A stretch of 64,000 nt of DNA. Source: Clostridia bacterium (lineage in GTDB: Bacteria; Bacillota; Clostridia; Oscillospirales; Acutalibacteraceae). The notes under the pieces are model-generated. The model was not told where the DNA came from, made no database searches, and saw only the letters and a program-made list of their open reading frames with translations. The stretch spans positions 24,408-88,407 of the forward strand of contig JAFTWE010000052.1 in assembly GCA_017465465.1 (NCBI GenBank). The letters are read 5' to 3'. A program made the translations under genes and the position numbers. This document shows, in pieces, positions 32,467-40,974 of the stretch (position 1 is its first letter; each line of letters starts with the position of its first letter).

Positions 32467-33732
32467 ATGAATGTAAGACTTAACGGTAACGGTATATCAG
32501 GAGAGGTCAGGGCGATTCCCTCAAAGTCGGATGTTCACAGAGCGCTGATTTGCGCCGCCCTTGCGGATAAGAAAAGCAGAGTGAATTTTTCCGCAACCTC
32601 TGAAGACATCAATGCCACAGTATCCTGCCTCAATTCCCTTGGGGCAAAAATAACACTTGACGGCGGCGGTGCTGATGTTATACCAATCGGCAAAAATCTG
32701 AATAAAAACGCAACCCTTGATTGCGGTGAAAGCGGCTCTACAATCCGATTTATGATTCCTGTTGCGGCGGCTTTGGGGGCTGACAGCTCTTTTACAGGCA
32801 GAGGCAGACTTGCTCAGCGCCCTATTGAGCCTCTTGCAACCGTGATGAAGCAAAACGGATGCACTTTTTCAAAGCAGGGTGAATTCCCACTCAAGGTGGG
32901 CGGTCAGCTTAAATCCACTGAGTTTGAAATAGAGGGAAATGTAAGCTCTCAGTTTATCACAGGGCTTTTGTTTGCCTTACCGCTGATTGGCGGAGGAAAA
33001 ATCAAAATTCTTCCACCCGTTGAGTCAAAAAAATATATTGATATGACCGTCAGAACTATGGGTGAATTCGGTGTTAATGTGTCAGTTGAAGGCACAACCT
33101 ACACCGTTGACAGTTCTTCAAGGTATACCGTTCTTAATGAAGTGTATTCTTCTGACGGCGATTGGTCAAATGCGGCGTTCTTTTTATCTGCCGCCGCAAT
33201 AAAGGGCAATATAAAATACACAGGCGTTTTCAAAAACTCCTTGCAGGGAGATAAAGAAATTGTAAATCTCCTCAGCCGTTTCGGTGCAGAGGTTATATGG
33301 GAAGATGACAGCGTTTTTGTTAAATCAAACGAGCTTCATTCAATCGATATTGATGCTTCGCAAATTCCAGATTTAGTGCCGATTTTGTCTGTTGTAGCGG
33401 CTTTTGCAAAGGGTGAAACTAAAATTTATAATGCAGGCAGACTGAGAATTAAAGAAAGTGACCGTCTTTCTGCCGTGGCAACAGCTCTTAACACTTTGGG
33501 AACAGATGTTACCGAGCTTGAAGATTCACTTATAATAAAAGGCAATCCTGATGCTTGCCTTAGCGGATGTGTTGACAGCTTTAACGACCATAGAATGGTA
33601 ATGTCCTGCGCTGTGGCGGCGCTTTGCTCAGGCGGTGAAATTACCGTAGAAAATGCTCAGGCGGTCAACAAATCTTATCCGTTGTTTTTTGAAGATTTTA
33701 TTTTATTGGGAGGTAAATGCGATGTCTTGTAG
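32467..33732 (+). CDS. aroA: 5-enolpyruvylshikimate-3-phosphate synthase
   Basis: 421 residues, full length. It adds the enolpyruvyl group of PEP to shikimate-3-phosphate. Marks: SKSDVHRALICAAL, the PEP-site GESGSTIRFMIPVAAALG (with the usual LFLGNAGT-type motif replaced by this class variant), RPIEPL, and the C-terminal RIKESDRLSAVA and DHRMVMSCAVAA. It begins 2 nt after aroB and ends with an 11-nt overlap with aroC. Confidence 0.95.
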   Translation: MNVRLNGNGISGEVRAIPSKSDVHRALICAALADKKSRVNFSATSEDINATVSCLNSLGAKITLDGGGADVIPIGKNLNKNATLDCGESGSTIRFMIPVAAALGADSSFTGRGRLAQRPIEPLATVMKQNGCTFSKQGEFPLKVGGQLKSTEFEIEGNVSSQFITGLLFALPLIGGGKIKILPPVESKKYIDMTVRTMGEFGVNVSVEGTTYTVDSSSRYTVLNEVYSSDGDWSNAAFFLSAAAIKGNIKYTGVFKNSLQGDKEIVNLLSRFGAEVIWEDDSVFVKSNELHSIDIDASQIPDLVPILSVVAAFAKGETKIYNAGRLRIKESDRLSAVATALNTLGTDVTELEDSLIIKGNPDACLSGCVDSFNDHRMVMSCAVAALCSGGEITVENAQAVNKSYPLFFEDFILLGGKCDVL

Positions 33733-34798
33733 CTTCGGAAAAAATATCTGCTACACAGTTTTCGGTCAGTCACATTCTGAGAGCATCGGCTGTGTTATTG
33801 ACGGAATTCCTGCCGGTGAAAAAATTGATATGGAAAAGCTTTATTCTTTTATGAAAAGGCGAGCTCCGGGGCAGGACAAATTTTCAACCCCCCGAAAAGA
33901 GGCAGATATGCCTTCGGTTGTGTCGGGTATGCTCAACGGTGTAACCTGCGGTGCTCCGATTTGTGCCGTAATTCAAAACACCAACACCCGCTCACAGGAT
34001 TATGATAAGCTCAGAAATCTTCCTCGACCAAGCCATGCAGATTATCCTGCACTTATCCGTTATGCGGGTATGAATGACCCTCGCGGCGGCGGAAATTTTT
34101 CGGGCAGAATGACAGCCCCTCTGTGTTTTGCAGGCGGACTTTTAATGCAGATTTTAGAAAGCAAGGGTATTGAAATCGGCGCACATATCAGGTCGGTTTC
34201 AACCGTTTACGATGAAAATATAGATTTTACCACAGGCAGTATCAACGAGCTTAAGGCTCTTGAAACAAAGGCTTTTCCTGTTATCAGCGATGAAGCAGGG
34301 GAGGAAATGAAAGCTGAAATTTTATCTGCCAGAGCAGAGGGCGATTCCGTCGGCGGCATTGTTGAGTGTGTAATCACAGGCGTTCCTGCCGGTGTGGGTG
34401 ACCCCATTTTTGACGGCATTGAAAACCGCCTTGCTTCGGCAATTTTCGGCATTCCTGCTGTCAGAGGAATTGAGTTTGGCGCAGGCTTTAAGGCCGCCGA
34501 AATGCGAGGCAGTGAGCATAACGATTCATATTGCCTTGACGGTGATTCGGTTAAAACCAAAACCAATAATCACGGCGGTGTAATCGGTGGAATAACCTCG
34601 GGTATGCCCATAATTTTCAGAGTTGCGTTTAAGCCTACTCCCTCAATCGGCAAGGAGCAGACCTCACTCAACCTTGAAATAAAAGAGGAAGAAACCTTCA
34701 GCGTTCCCGGAAGGCATGACCCTTGTATCGTTCAGCGTGCAGTGCCTGTTGTTCAGGCGGCGGCAGCGCTGGTAATTGCAGATTTTTTATTGAAATAA
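33722..34798 (+). CDS. aroC: Chorismate synthase
   Basis: About 358 residues from the ATG at 33722, with GGGAGG upstream and an N-terminus SCSFGKNICYTVFGQSHSE that includes the flavin-site histidine. It makes chorismate from EPSP with reduced FMN. RRAPGQDKFSTPRKE and GGGNFSGRMTAPL are also typical. The start lies in the 3' end of aroA, so coupling is expected. The product feeds the next gene, pheA, and the upstream tyrA. Confidence 0.96.
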   Translation: MSCSFGKNICYTVFGQSHSESIGCVIDGIPAGEKIDMEKLYSFMKRRAPGQDKFSTPRKEADMPSVVSGMLNGVTCGAPICAVIQNTNTRSQDYDKLRNLPRPSHADYPALIRYAGMNDPRGGGNFSGRMTAPLCFAGGLLMQILESKGIEIGAHIRSVSTVYDENIDFTTGSINELKALETKAFPVISDEAGEEMKAEILSARAEGDSVGGIVECVITGVPAGVGDPIFDGIENRLASAIFGIPAVRGIEFGAGFKAAEMRGSEHNDSYCLDGDSVKTKTNNHGGVIGGITSGMPIIFRVAFKPTPSIGKEQTSLNLEIKEEETFSVPGRHDPCIVQRAVPVVQAAAALVIADFLLK

Positions 34799-34808
34799 GG
34801 AGTAATAA

Positions 34809-35954
34809 ATGGAACTTGATTTAACAAAAATCAGAGGCGAAATAAACGAAATAGACGACCGTATAGCAGAATTGTTTGAAAAAAGAATGATTCTTGCTAA
34901 CGATGTTGCAGAATACAAGCGTCAGAATGATATGGCTGTCTACGACCGCAGACGAGAAAGAGATATTATAAACCGCATCAGCTCTCAGGTGGATGAGGAT
35001 TTGGGCTCTTATGCCAAAATTCTTTATGCAACTCTTTTTCAGCTCAGCCGTTCATATCAGTTCAAAAAGCTTATTGCAAGCTCACCCATTACTGACTCAA
35101 TGAAGCAGGCTATTGAGCAGACTCCTCAGCTTTTCCCCCGCAACGCCAAGGTTGCTTGCCAGGGTGTTGAGGGTGCTTATGCTCAGAGTGCTTGTGACAG
35201 ACTTTTTAATTCAGCCGACATAAATTATTACAAAACCTGGGAGGATGTTTTTAAATCCGTTGAATCAGGTGAATGTAAATACGGAGTTGTTCCCCTTGAA
35301 AATAGCACCGCAGGCACAGTTAATGCGGTTTATGACCTTGTGGGTAAATATAAGTTTTATATCGTAAGAAGCCTTAAGCTTCGCATTTATCACAGCCTTC
35401 TTGTTAAAAGGGGAGTAAAGCTTGAGGACATCAAAGAAATCGTTTCTCACGAGCAGGCACTTCAGCAGTGCAACAAATTTATTTCATCTCTCAATGTTAA
35501 AGTAACTGTGTTTGATAACACAGCCGCCGCCGCAGAATATGTATCAAAGTGCGGCAGAGATGACATTGCGGCTATCGGCTCACCTGATTGCGCCGACCTT
35601 TATAACCTTGTCAGCATCCGCGATGATATTATGAACACAGATAATAACTACACCCGCTTTATCTGCGTTTCAAAATCTCTTGAAATTTATCCCGGCGCTC
35701 ACAGAACGAGCATTGTTTTCAAGGTTCCTCACAGACCGGGTGCTTTGTATGATGTGCTTTCAAAGTTCAGAGCGTTGGATGTTAACCTTATTAAGCTTGA
35801 AAGCCGACCGATTCCCGGCAGAGATTTTGAATTCAAGTTTTATATTGACCTTGATACTTCCGTTTATCGCCCCGAATTGCTTGAGCTTATCAATGAGCTT
35901 GATAACGAGCTTGAATCCTTCGACTATTTAGGCTCTTACACTGAGATTTCCTGA
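34809..35954 (+). CDS. pheA: Bifunctional chorismate mutase / prephenate dehydratase (P-protein)
   Basis: 381 residues in three parts. An AroQ-type chorismate mutase occupies about 1-90 (IRGEINEIDDRIAELFEKRM). Prephenate dehydratase occupies about 110-290 (ACQGVEGAYAQSA, VPLENSTAGTVNAVYDL and the catalytic NYTRF). An ACT domain follows (about 297-375) with HRPGALYDVL and LESRPIPGRDFEF, the phenylalanine-sensing ESRP motif. It makes phenylpyruvate from chorismate and should be inhibited by Phe. Ten nt separate it from aroC. Confidence 0.96.
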   Translation: MELDLTKIRGEINEIDDRIAELFEKRMILANDVAEYKRQNDMAVYDRRRERDIINRISSQVDEDLGSYAKILYATLFQLSRSYQFKKLIASSPITDSMKQAIEQTPQLFPRNAKVACQGVEGAYAQSACDRLFNSADINYYKTWEDVFKSVESGECKYGVVPLENSTAGTVNAVYDLVGKYKFYIVRSLKLRIYHSLLVKRGVKLEDIKEIVSHEQALQQCNKFISSLNVKVTVFDNTAAAAEYVSKCGRDDIAAIGSPDCADLYNLVSIRDDIMNTDNNYTRFICVSKSLEIYPGAHRTSIVFKVPHRPGALYDVLSKFRALDVNLIKLESRPIPGRDFEFKFYIDLDTSVYRPELLELINELDNELESFDYLGSYTEIS

Positions 35955-35963
35955 GGTGCAAAA

Positions 35964-37202
35964 ATGAAACCTTTTGGCTTATTGGGAAGAAAGCTGTCTC
36001 ACAGTATTTCTCCCGAAATTCACAATTTGTTGTGCGATTATGAATATGTCCTTTTTGAAAGGGAGCCTGACGAGCTTGATGAATTTTTTCAAAAAAGAGA
36101 ATTCAGCGGGCTTAATGTCACAATTCCCTATAAAAAGGATGTTATCAAATATTGTGCTGAATTATCTTATACTGCCAAAAAAATCGGCAGTGTAAACACA
36201 ATAACAGTAAGACCCGACGGCACACTTTACGGTGACAATTCAGACTATTTCGGTTTTTCTTATATGATTGAGAAAAGCGGAATTGAAATCAATGACAAAA
36301 CCGTTCTCGTTCTCGGCACAGGGGGAGCATCCCTTACCGTCAGAGCAGTTGTTGAGGATATGGGCGCTAAAGAAATTATCAGCGTTTCAAGAACAGGTGA
36401 TGTCAATTACGAAAATGTATATAACTTCAAAAATGCAGATGTAATTGTCAACACCACCCCCGTTGGAATGTACCCTAATAACGGCGAAAGGGTAATTGAT
36501 TTGTCAAAATTCACCTCTCTTTCAGGTTGTCTTGATTTAATCTATAATCCGTCTTTAACTCCGTTTTTGTACGATGCCAAAAATCTTGGTGTGCCTTATG
36601 CCAACGGCCTTACAATGCTTGTGGCTCAGGCTCAGATGTCGGCAGAAAAATTTATCAACTCAACCATTCCTAAAGAAAAAATAGATAAAATTGTTGACGA
36701 GCTTGCCGCGGTGAGAAAAAATATAGTTTTAATCGGTATGCCGGGTTGCGGAAAATCGACGGTTTCTGCCCTTTTGGGTGAGGTGCTGAGCCGTGAAGTG
36801 GTCGACACCGACAGCCTTATTGTTGAAAATGAAGGTCGTTCAATTCCCGAGATTTTTGCCGCAGATGGTGAAGATTATTTCAGAACGGCAGAAACAAAAG
36901 CTGTGGCAGATTGCACTAAAAAAAGCTCACTTGTTATTGCAACAGGAGGCGGTGCAGTGCTCAAAGAAGAAAACCGCTATCTGCTTTCGCAAAATTCATT
37001 TGTCCTCTGGCTTAAAAGAGATTTCACCCGCCTTGCTATGGAGGGCAGACCTCTTTCAAAAAGCCTTGATGATATTAAAAAAATCGAACAGGTCAGAACA
37101 CCGATTTATTCATCCCTTGCCGATGTAGAGATTGAGGTTGATGATGACCCGCAGGTGACTCTTTCAAAAATTCTTGAAGCAATAAAAGGAGAAATCAAAT
37201 GA
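35964..37202 (+). CDS. aroE: Shikimate dehydrogenase - shikimate kinase fusion (AroE-AroK)
   Basis: 412 residues. Residues 1-245 are shikimate dehydrogenase: SHSISPEIHN, catalytic Lys in NVTIPYKKDV, NTDY-type site NSDYFGF and nucleotide motif LGTGGASLTV. Residues about 250-412 are shikimate kinase with P-loop GMPGCGKST, DTDSLI, and ATGGGAVLK. The fusion performs two steps in a row, although EPSP synthase then uses the product. The stop overlaps the aroQ start (ATGA). AroE-AroK fusions are known but not common. Confidence 0.95.
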   Translation: MKPFGLLGRKLSHSISPEIHNLLCDYEYVLFEREPDELDEFFQKREFSGLNVTIPYKKDVIKYCAELSYTAKKIGSVNTITVRPDGTLYGDNSDYFGFSYMIEKSGIEINDKTVLVLGTGGASLTVRAVVEDMGAKEIISVSRTGDVNYENVYNFKNADVIVNTTPVGMYPNNGERVIDLSKFTSLSGCLDLIYNPSLTPFLYDAKNLGVPYANGLTMLVAQAQMSAEKFINSTIPKEKIDKIVDELAAVRKNIVLIGMPGCGKSTVSALLGEVLSREVVDTDSLIVENEGRSIPEIFAADGEDYFRTAETKAVADCTKKSSLVIATGGGAVLKEENRYLLSQNSFVLWLKRDFTRLAMEGRPLSKSLDDIKKIEQVRTPIYSSLADVEIEVDDDPQVTLSKILEAIKGEIK

Positions 37203-37636
37203 AATTCCTTATAATAAACGGACCTAATATCAATATGCTCGGCATCCGTGAGCCGGGTGTCTACGGCGCACAGAATTTTGCACAGCTTCTTGAATTTATC
37301 GGCAAATCCTGCGAAGAAAATGGCGTGGAATATGAATGCTATCAGTCAAATCACGAGGGCGATATTGTTGACAAAATTCAGTCAGCATACGGTGTGTTTG
37401 ACGGAATTGTTATAAATCCTGCGGCATATACCCACACAAGCGTTGCTATTCTCGATGCACTCAAGGCTGTTGCAATTCCCACGGTTGAGGTGCATATTTC
37501 AGATATTTCACAGCGAGAAGAGTTCAGACAGTTTTCTTATGTGAGTATGGTTGCCGTTAAAACAATCTGCGGCATGGGCTTTGAAGGCTACCGCAAAGCA
37601 ATTAAAGATTTAAAAGAATATCTTGGTGAAAAATAA
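37199..37636 (+). CDS. aroQ: 3-dehydroquinate dehydratase, type II
   Basis: 145 residues, typical of the dodecameric type II enzyme. It dehydrates 3-dehydroquinate. Marks: NGPNINMLGIREPGVYG with the active-site Arg and Tyr, NPAAYTHTSVAILDAL with the catalytic His region, and VEVHISDISQREEFR. It is the last gene of the operon and closes the pathway: with aroF, aroB, aroE-aroK, aroA and aroC here, every step from PEP plus erythrose-4-phosphate to chorismate is encoded. Confidence 0.96.
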   Translation: MKFLIINGPNINMLGIREPGVYGAQNFAQLLEFIGKSCEENGVEYECYQSNHEGDIVDKIQSAYGVFDGIVINPAAYTHTSVAILDALKAVAIPTVEVHISDISQREEFRQFSYVSMVAVKTICGMGFEGYRKAIKDLKEYLGEK

Positions 37637-37680
37637 ACGGCTTTCTTCTTTCTGTAAGAGGAGAACAGGAAACAATGTAA

Positions 37681-37789
37681 GGTGCGGCGATTTCCGACGC
37701 ACCGTTAGCATATTGCCAACGGAATGTTGACAAGTGCCATTCCTTACAATCGCGAACATAAGCAAGTAAGGTCAATTCACGAATTGACC
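37681..37789 (+). repeat. Chain of five abutting hairpins, candidate repetitive palindromic element
   Basis: Five inverted repeats follow head to tail: GGTGCG/CGCACC (37681-37703), CCGTT/AACGG (37702-37722), GGAATG/CATTCC (37721-37743), CCTTAC/GTAAGG (37742-37771) and GGTCAATTC/GAATTGACC (37770-37789). Each hairpin shares its last two bases with the first two of the next. There is no T run. It lies just past the aro operon end. It may be a MITE-like or REP-like intergenic repeat or an RNA 3' stabiliser. Only one copy is in this window, so repetitiveness is a guess. Confidence 0.6.
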
Positions 37790-37850
37790 GCAAAGAACGC
37801 TATCATATTTATTGATAATACTGTTTTATAAACTGTATTTGGTGAGTATA

Positions 37851-38242
37851 ATGACTTTTGAAGAATTTATTGCGTTAAAAAATGTGAAACTCAAAGACAG
37901 CAACCATAAGCGTATTGTCAATCTTATTTATCCGTATTTGCAAAGTGTATCAGGAAATGAAGATTTGTTGTTGTCTTTGTTAAAAAATTATTAAATGCAG
38001 ATTTCAAAAATGAGCTTGTTGTTACAGCTTGTTTTAATGGTGTTAACGATACAACAATACCTCCGTATGGTGTTGTAGATTGTTATATTAAACTCAGTAA
38101 CGGTGTTAAAATATTTGTTTATGGCAGAGAAATAGAGTGGAAAGTCAAATTGAAAGAAAATGAATGGGCAGTTTTTATTTGTGGAGATAAGATTGGTAAT
38201 AATATTTTTAGAACAGAAGACAGACACATAGTTGTAAAATAA
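37851..38242 (+). pseudogene. Frameshifted orphan gene
   Basis: A 47-codon frame (MTFEEFIALKNVKLKD onward) with GGTGAG upstream stops at 37994. Immediately after it, a second frame continues without a start codon to a stop at 38242 and reads as an ordinary protein (VVTACFNGVNDTTIPPYGVV). Adding one A to the run of six A at 37982-37987 joins the two into one protein of about 130 residues. Either the gene is broken, the run is read with slippage, or the base is a sequencing error. The family is not recognised. The GNAT gene starts 14 nt downstream. Confidence 0.7.
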
Positions 38243-38255
38243 ATGAGGTTACAAT

Positions 38256-38669
38256 ATGAACATCACATACAAAACCGATAAAGCCTTGCCTAACGAGCAA
38301 CTATATGATTTATTCGTTTCTGTTGGTTGGGCGGATAAAAACAATACAACACAATCAATGATTGATAATTTCAACAAGAATTTTATCAATTCTACAATAG
38401 TTATCTCTGCTTGGGTTGACGAAAAACTTGTGGGATGTGTGCGAGTTTTAAGTGATAAAATGTTCCGTTCTGTTATTTATGATTTGGCTGTGTTGCCCGA
38501 ATTTCATGGTAACGGAATAGGAAGAGAGCTTGTGAGAAGATGCAAAGAACATTATCCTGATTCTGAATGGCTCGTTCAGACAACTGCCGATAAAGCAGAT
38601 TTTTATAAGCATATCGGTTTTGAAGTAAACAATGATGTTTTCTTAACTGTTCCCTGCAAACTATTTTGA
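38256..38669 (+). CDS. GNAT-family N-acetyltransferase
   Basis: 137 residues, a single GNAT fold. The acetyl-CoA loop is seen in LAVLPEFHGNGIGRELVRRC, followed by a beta-bulge region and ADFYKHIGFEV. It transfers an acetyl group from acetyl-CoA to an unknown amine. A GAGG ribosome binding site lies 9 nt before the ATG. It follows a frameshifted orphan gene in an A+T-rich accessory patch. Confidence 0.85.
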   Translation: MNITYKTDKALPNEQLYDLFVSVGWADKNNTTQSMIDNFNKNFINSTIVISAWVDEKLVGCVRVLSDKMFRSVIYDLAVLPEFHGNGIGRELVRRCKEHYPDSEWLVQTTADKADFYKHIGFEVNNDVFLTVPCKLF

Positions 38670-38683
38670 TAAAACTTTACCTT

Positions 38684-38733
38684 ACAGCACGGTGTGTTAA
38701 ATATTGACAACCGTGCTGTTTCTTTGTTATAAT
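38684..38733 (+). promoter_or_regulatory. Promoter of the lipase-like gene set inside an inverted repeat
   Basis: TTGACA (38704-38709), 18 nt, TATAAT (38728-38733). The -35 lies in the loop of a 9-bp perfect inverted repeat ACAGCACGG (38684-38692) / CCGTGCTGT (38711-38719), which is followed by T-rich sequence and so may also end the upstream GNAT transcript. Confidence 0.65.
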
Positions 38734-38762
38734 ACTTCAAATGAACATTAGGAGGGTTTCAG

Positions 38763-40322
38763 GTGAAAAAGCTCTTAGCTGTCCTTATGGCTTTGGTTAT
38801 GCTGATTACGGGATTTGGCATCGGCGCATTCGCAAAGGCTGATGTTACCCCTGTTATTATTGTCAGCGGTGTTGGTGCCAAGCCTTTTTATATGGACAAA
38901 GGCACAGAAAATGAAAAAATGGTTTATCCCCCCACAGTTGATTTCGGTTATGTAATTCCAACTGCGGTGGCAGGTATTGCAATGTCAGTCTTTACGGGCG
39001 ATATCAATGTTTTCTCCCAGACTGTAGCTGACCTTGTAAGCAATATTTTTGATGAATTCAAGTGTAATGCAGACGGTGATTCAAAATATCCTACCGTTAC
39101 GGCCGATTTGTATCCTCTCTCGGTAGATAATTATGATTTTGATTACACCAACGAGGTTTCGGAGCTTGAAATTGCAGGTGCAGTTGCAGAGGAAATCGGT
39201 GCAGAAAACACTTTCTTTTATAACCACGACTGGCGTCTTGACCCATGCGCTAATGCCGACGGACTTCAGGCTATGATTGACTCCGTTAAAGCAAAAACAG
39301 GCAGTGAAAAGGTTGTGCTTATTCCTTGCAGTATGGGCGGCGTGCAGACTGTTGCTTATCTTTATGAATACGGATATGAAGATATCGACAGCATTATCTT
39401 TATGTCATCTGCTCATAAGGGTCTCTTCTTTGTAAGTGAGCTTTTCTCAGGCAATATTGAGTTGAATCAGAAGAACATTTTCAATTATGTTGAGCTTTCA
39501 GTAGCTGTGGCTGATGAAAATGCCGATGCTCTCCTTACTCTTCTTTTAAATGATTTGGGTGAGCTTGCTCTTCTTTCAGGCTTGTTCACTACTCTTAACG
39601 ATTTCTTCCAGGCTGTGAGCACCGATACCTTGTGGGCTTCTCTTCGTGAGGTTTTCGGCTGTTACCCGGGTATGTGGGCTTTTGTCCGTGATGAATATTT
39701 TGAAGATGCTATGGGATTTATGACCGATGAAAACACATCACCCGTGCTCCTTGAAAAAATCAATTATTATCACGATAATGTGGGCTCAAGAAGTGATGAA
39801 ATCTTAAAAGAAGCCAAAGCAGGCGGCGTTAAAATTTCAATCGTTTCTCATTACAGCAGAGGCTCAGTTCCTGTTTCTCCTGCGGCAAACATTGACGGTG
39901 ATAACCTCATTGAAACTGCTTGCACAAGTAACGGTGCAACTGTAGCTTTCATTGGTGAAACTCTTGGTGAAGATTATGTTCAGGCAGTTAACTGTGGTCA
40001 CAACCACCTTTCTGTTGACGGCAAAATTGACGCTTCAACCTGCCTTTTCCCCGAGTCAACATGGCTTATCAAGGGTCAGCCTCATGTAGGCAGCTTCTAT
40101 GGAGAAGATGATTACAATGAGTTTGCAGATTTTGCTGTGTGGCTTGCAACAAGCAAAACTCAGCCCACAGTTCACTCAAACCCCGATTATCCTCAGTTTA
40201 TGGAAACCGACAGTTCTTTAAACGAGCTTAACCCTCTCACAGCAGAAGTTGAAACAGACTATGCAACCGAGATTATGGCTCTTTTAGGAAAAGCGGTTGA
40301 TTACATAAAAAACAACATCTAA
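38763..40322 (+). CDS. Secreted alpha/beta hydrolase (LCAT/lipase-like)
   Basis: 519 residues with a signal peptide (about 1-24, LLAVLMALVMLITGFGIGAFA). The start is a GTG with AGGAGGG upstream. The fold is that of LCAT/lipase-like hydrolases: TPVIIVSGVGAKPF near the start, FYNHDWRLDP, and the nucleophile elbow PCSMGGVQ with Ser between Cys and Met. The distal CGHNHLSVDGKID carries a likely catalytic His. The substrate is unknown, possibly a lipid or ester outside the cell. A paralogue with similar build is at 52319-54226. A GtrA-like membrane gene follows 23 nt later. Confidence 0.78.
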   Translation: MKKLLAVLMALVMLITGFGIGAFAKADVTPVIIVSGVGAKPFYMDKGTENEKMVYPPTVDFGYVIPTAVAGIAMSVFTGDINVFSQTVADLVSNIFDEFKCNADGDSKYPTVTADLYPLSVDNYDFDYTNEVSELEIAGAVAEEIGAENTFFYNHDWRLDPCANADGLQAMIDSVKAKTGSEKVVLIPCSMGGVQTVAYLYEYGYEDIDSIIFMSSAHKGLFFVSELFSGNIELNQKNIFNYVELSVAVADENADALLTLLLNDLGELALLSGLFTTLNDFFQAVSTDTLWASLREVFGCYPGMWAFVRDEYFEDAMGFMTDENTSPVLLEKINYYHDNVGSRSDEILKEAKAGGVKISIVSHYSRGSVPVSPAANIDGDNLIETACTSNGATVAFIGETLGEDYVQAVNCGHNHLSVDGKIDASTCLFPESTWLIKGQPHVGSFYGEDDYNEFADFAVWLATSKTQPTVHSNPDYPQFMETDSSLNELNPLTAEVETDYATEIMALLGKAVDYIKNNI

Positions 40323-40345
40323 AATTTTAAAAGGCGGTAATTAAA

Positions 40346-40903
40346 ATGGCAAAATTAAAAGACATTGACAACAAAGCAGCCGAAAAAGGCTCACTCCTCA
40401 CCACAATCTGGCAGTTTGTTAAATTCATCGTTGTAAGCCTTCTTGCAATGATTGTTCAGTTTGTTCTTCTTAACACATTGCAGCTCATTCCTGCAATCAA
40501 AGACCTTTACACAGTTGACTTCAGCTGGTGGGTATTTGTATATCCCGTTGCAGTAGGCGGTTTTGGTTATTTCATCGTTTCAAATGTAGCTAACATTGTA
40601 GCTCAGATTGTTGCTTTCTTTGTAAATAAAGAAAAGACCTTCAACTCAGGCGCAAATGTTGCAGTTGCTCTTCCTATTTACATCGTTTTCACAGTTGCTC
40701 TCATCGCTTTCTCAGCTTGGCTTAACCCCACTCTTAAAGAGGTTTTCCTCAATGCTGAATGGTTTGTAAACCTTTGCGAAAAGTTTGCTTGGGAAACAGA
40801 AACAACATCAAAGAACGTTGCAACAATGATTTGTTCAGCTCTTCAGTTCTTCCTTTACTTCCCTGTTGACAAAATCCTCTTCCACAAAAAGAAGGAAGAC
40901 TGA
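40346..40903 (+). CDS. GtrA-like membrane protein
   Basis: 185 residues with four predicted membrane segments (about 24-47, 62-88, 105-123 and 153-175). The pattern QFVKFIVVSLLAMIVQFVLL together with IVAQIVAFFVNKEKTFNS matches GtrA-like proteins, which are thought to move lipid-linked sugars or related substrates across the membrane. It lies behind the secreted hydrolase and before a strong terminator. The precise substrate cannot be told. Confidence 0.75.
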   Translation: MAKLKDIDNKAAEKGSLLTTIWQFVKFIVVSLLAMIVQFVLLNTLQLIPAIKDLYTVDFSWWVFVYPVAVGGFGYFIVSNVANIVAQIVAFFVNKEKTFNSGANVAVALPIYIVFTVALIAFSAWLNPTLKEVFLNAEWFVNLCEKFAWETETTSKNVATMICSALQFFLYFPVDKILFHKKKED

Positions 40904-40925
40904 TATATAGTTTTGTAATCAATGC

Positions 40926-40963
40926 AAAAGGTGTAACTCCTATTGAGGAGCTACACCTTTTTT
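40926..40963 (+). terminator. Terminator after the GtrA-like gene
   Basis: Stem AAAAGGTGTA-CTCC (40926-40940) with GGAG-TACACCTTTT (40947-40961), one A-C mismatch and a 6-nt loop. Being symmetrical in A and T runs, it can also serve the convergent gene at 40975. Confidence 0.85.
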
Positions 40964-40974
40964 GTTTAATGAAA

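Noticed and set aside
37602..37793. Minus-strand 63-codon frame over the hairpin chain
   Set aside because: It is produced by the palindromic element and the aroQ end; no ribosome binding site.
37991..38227. Minus-strand 78-codon frame
   Set aside because: Antisense to the second half of the frameshifted gene, which continues naturally from the plus-strand first half.
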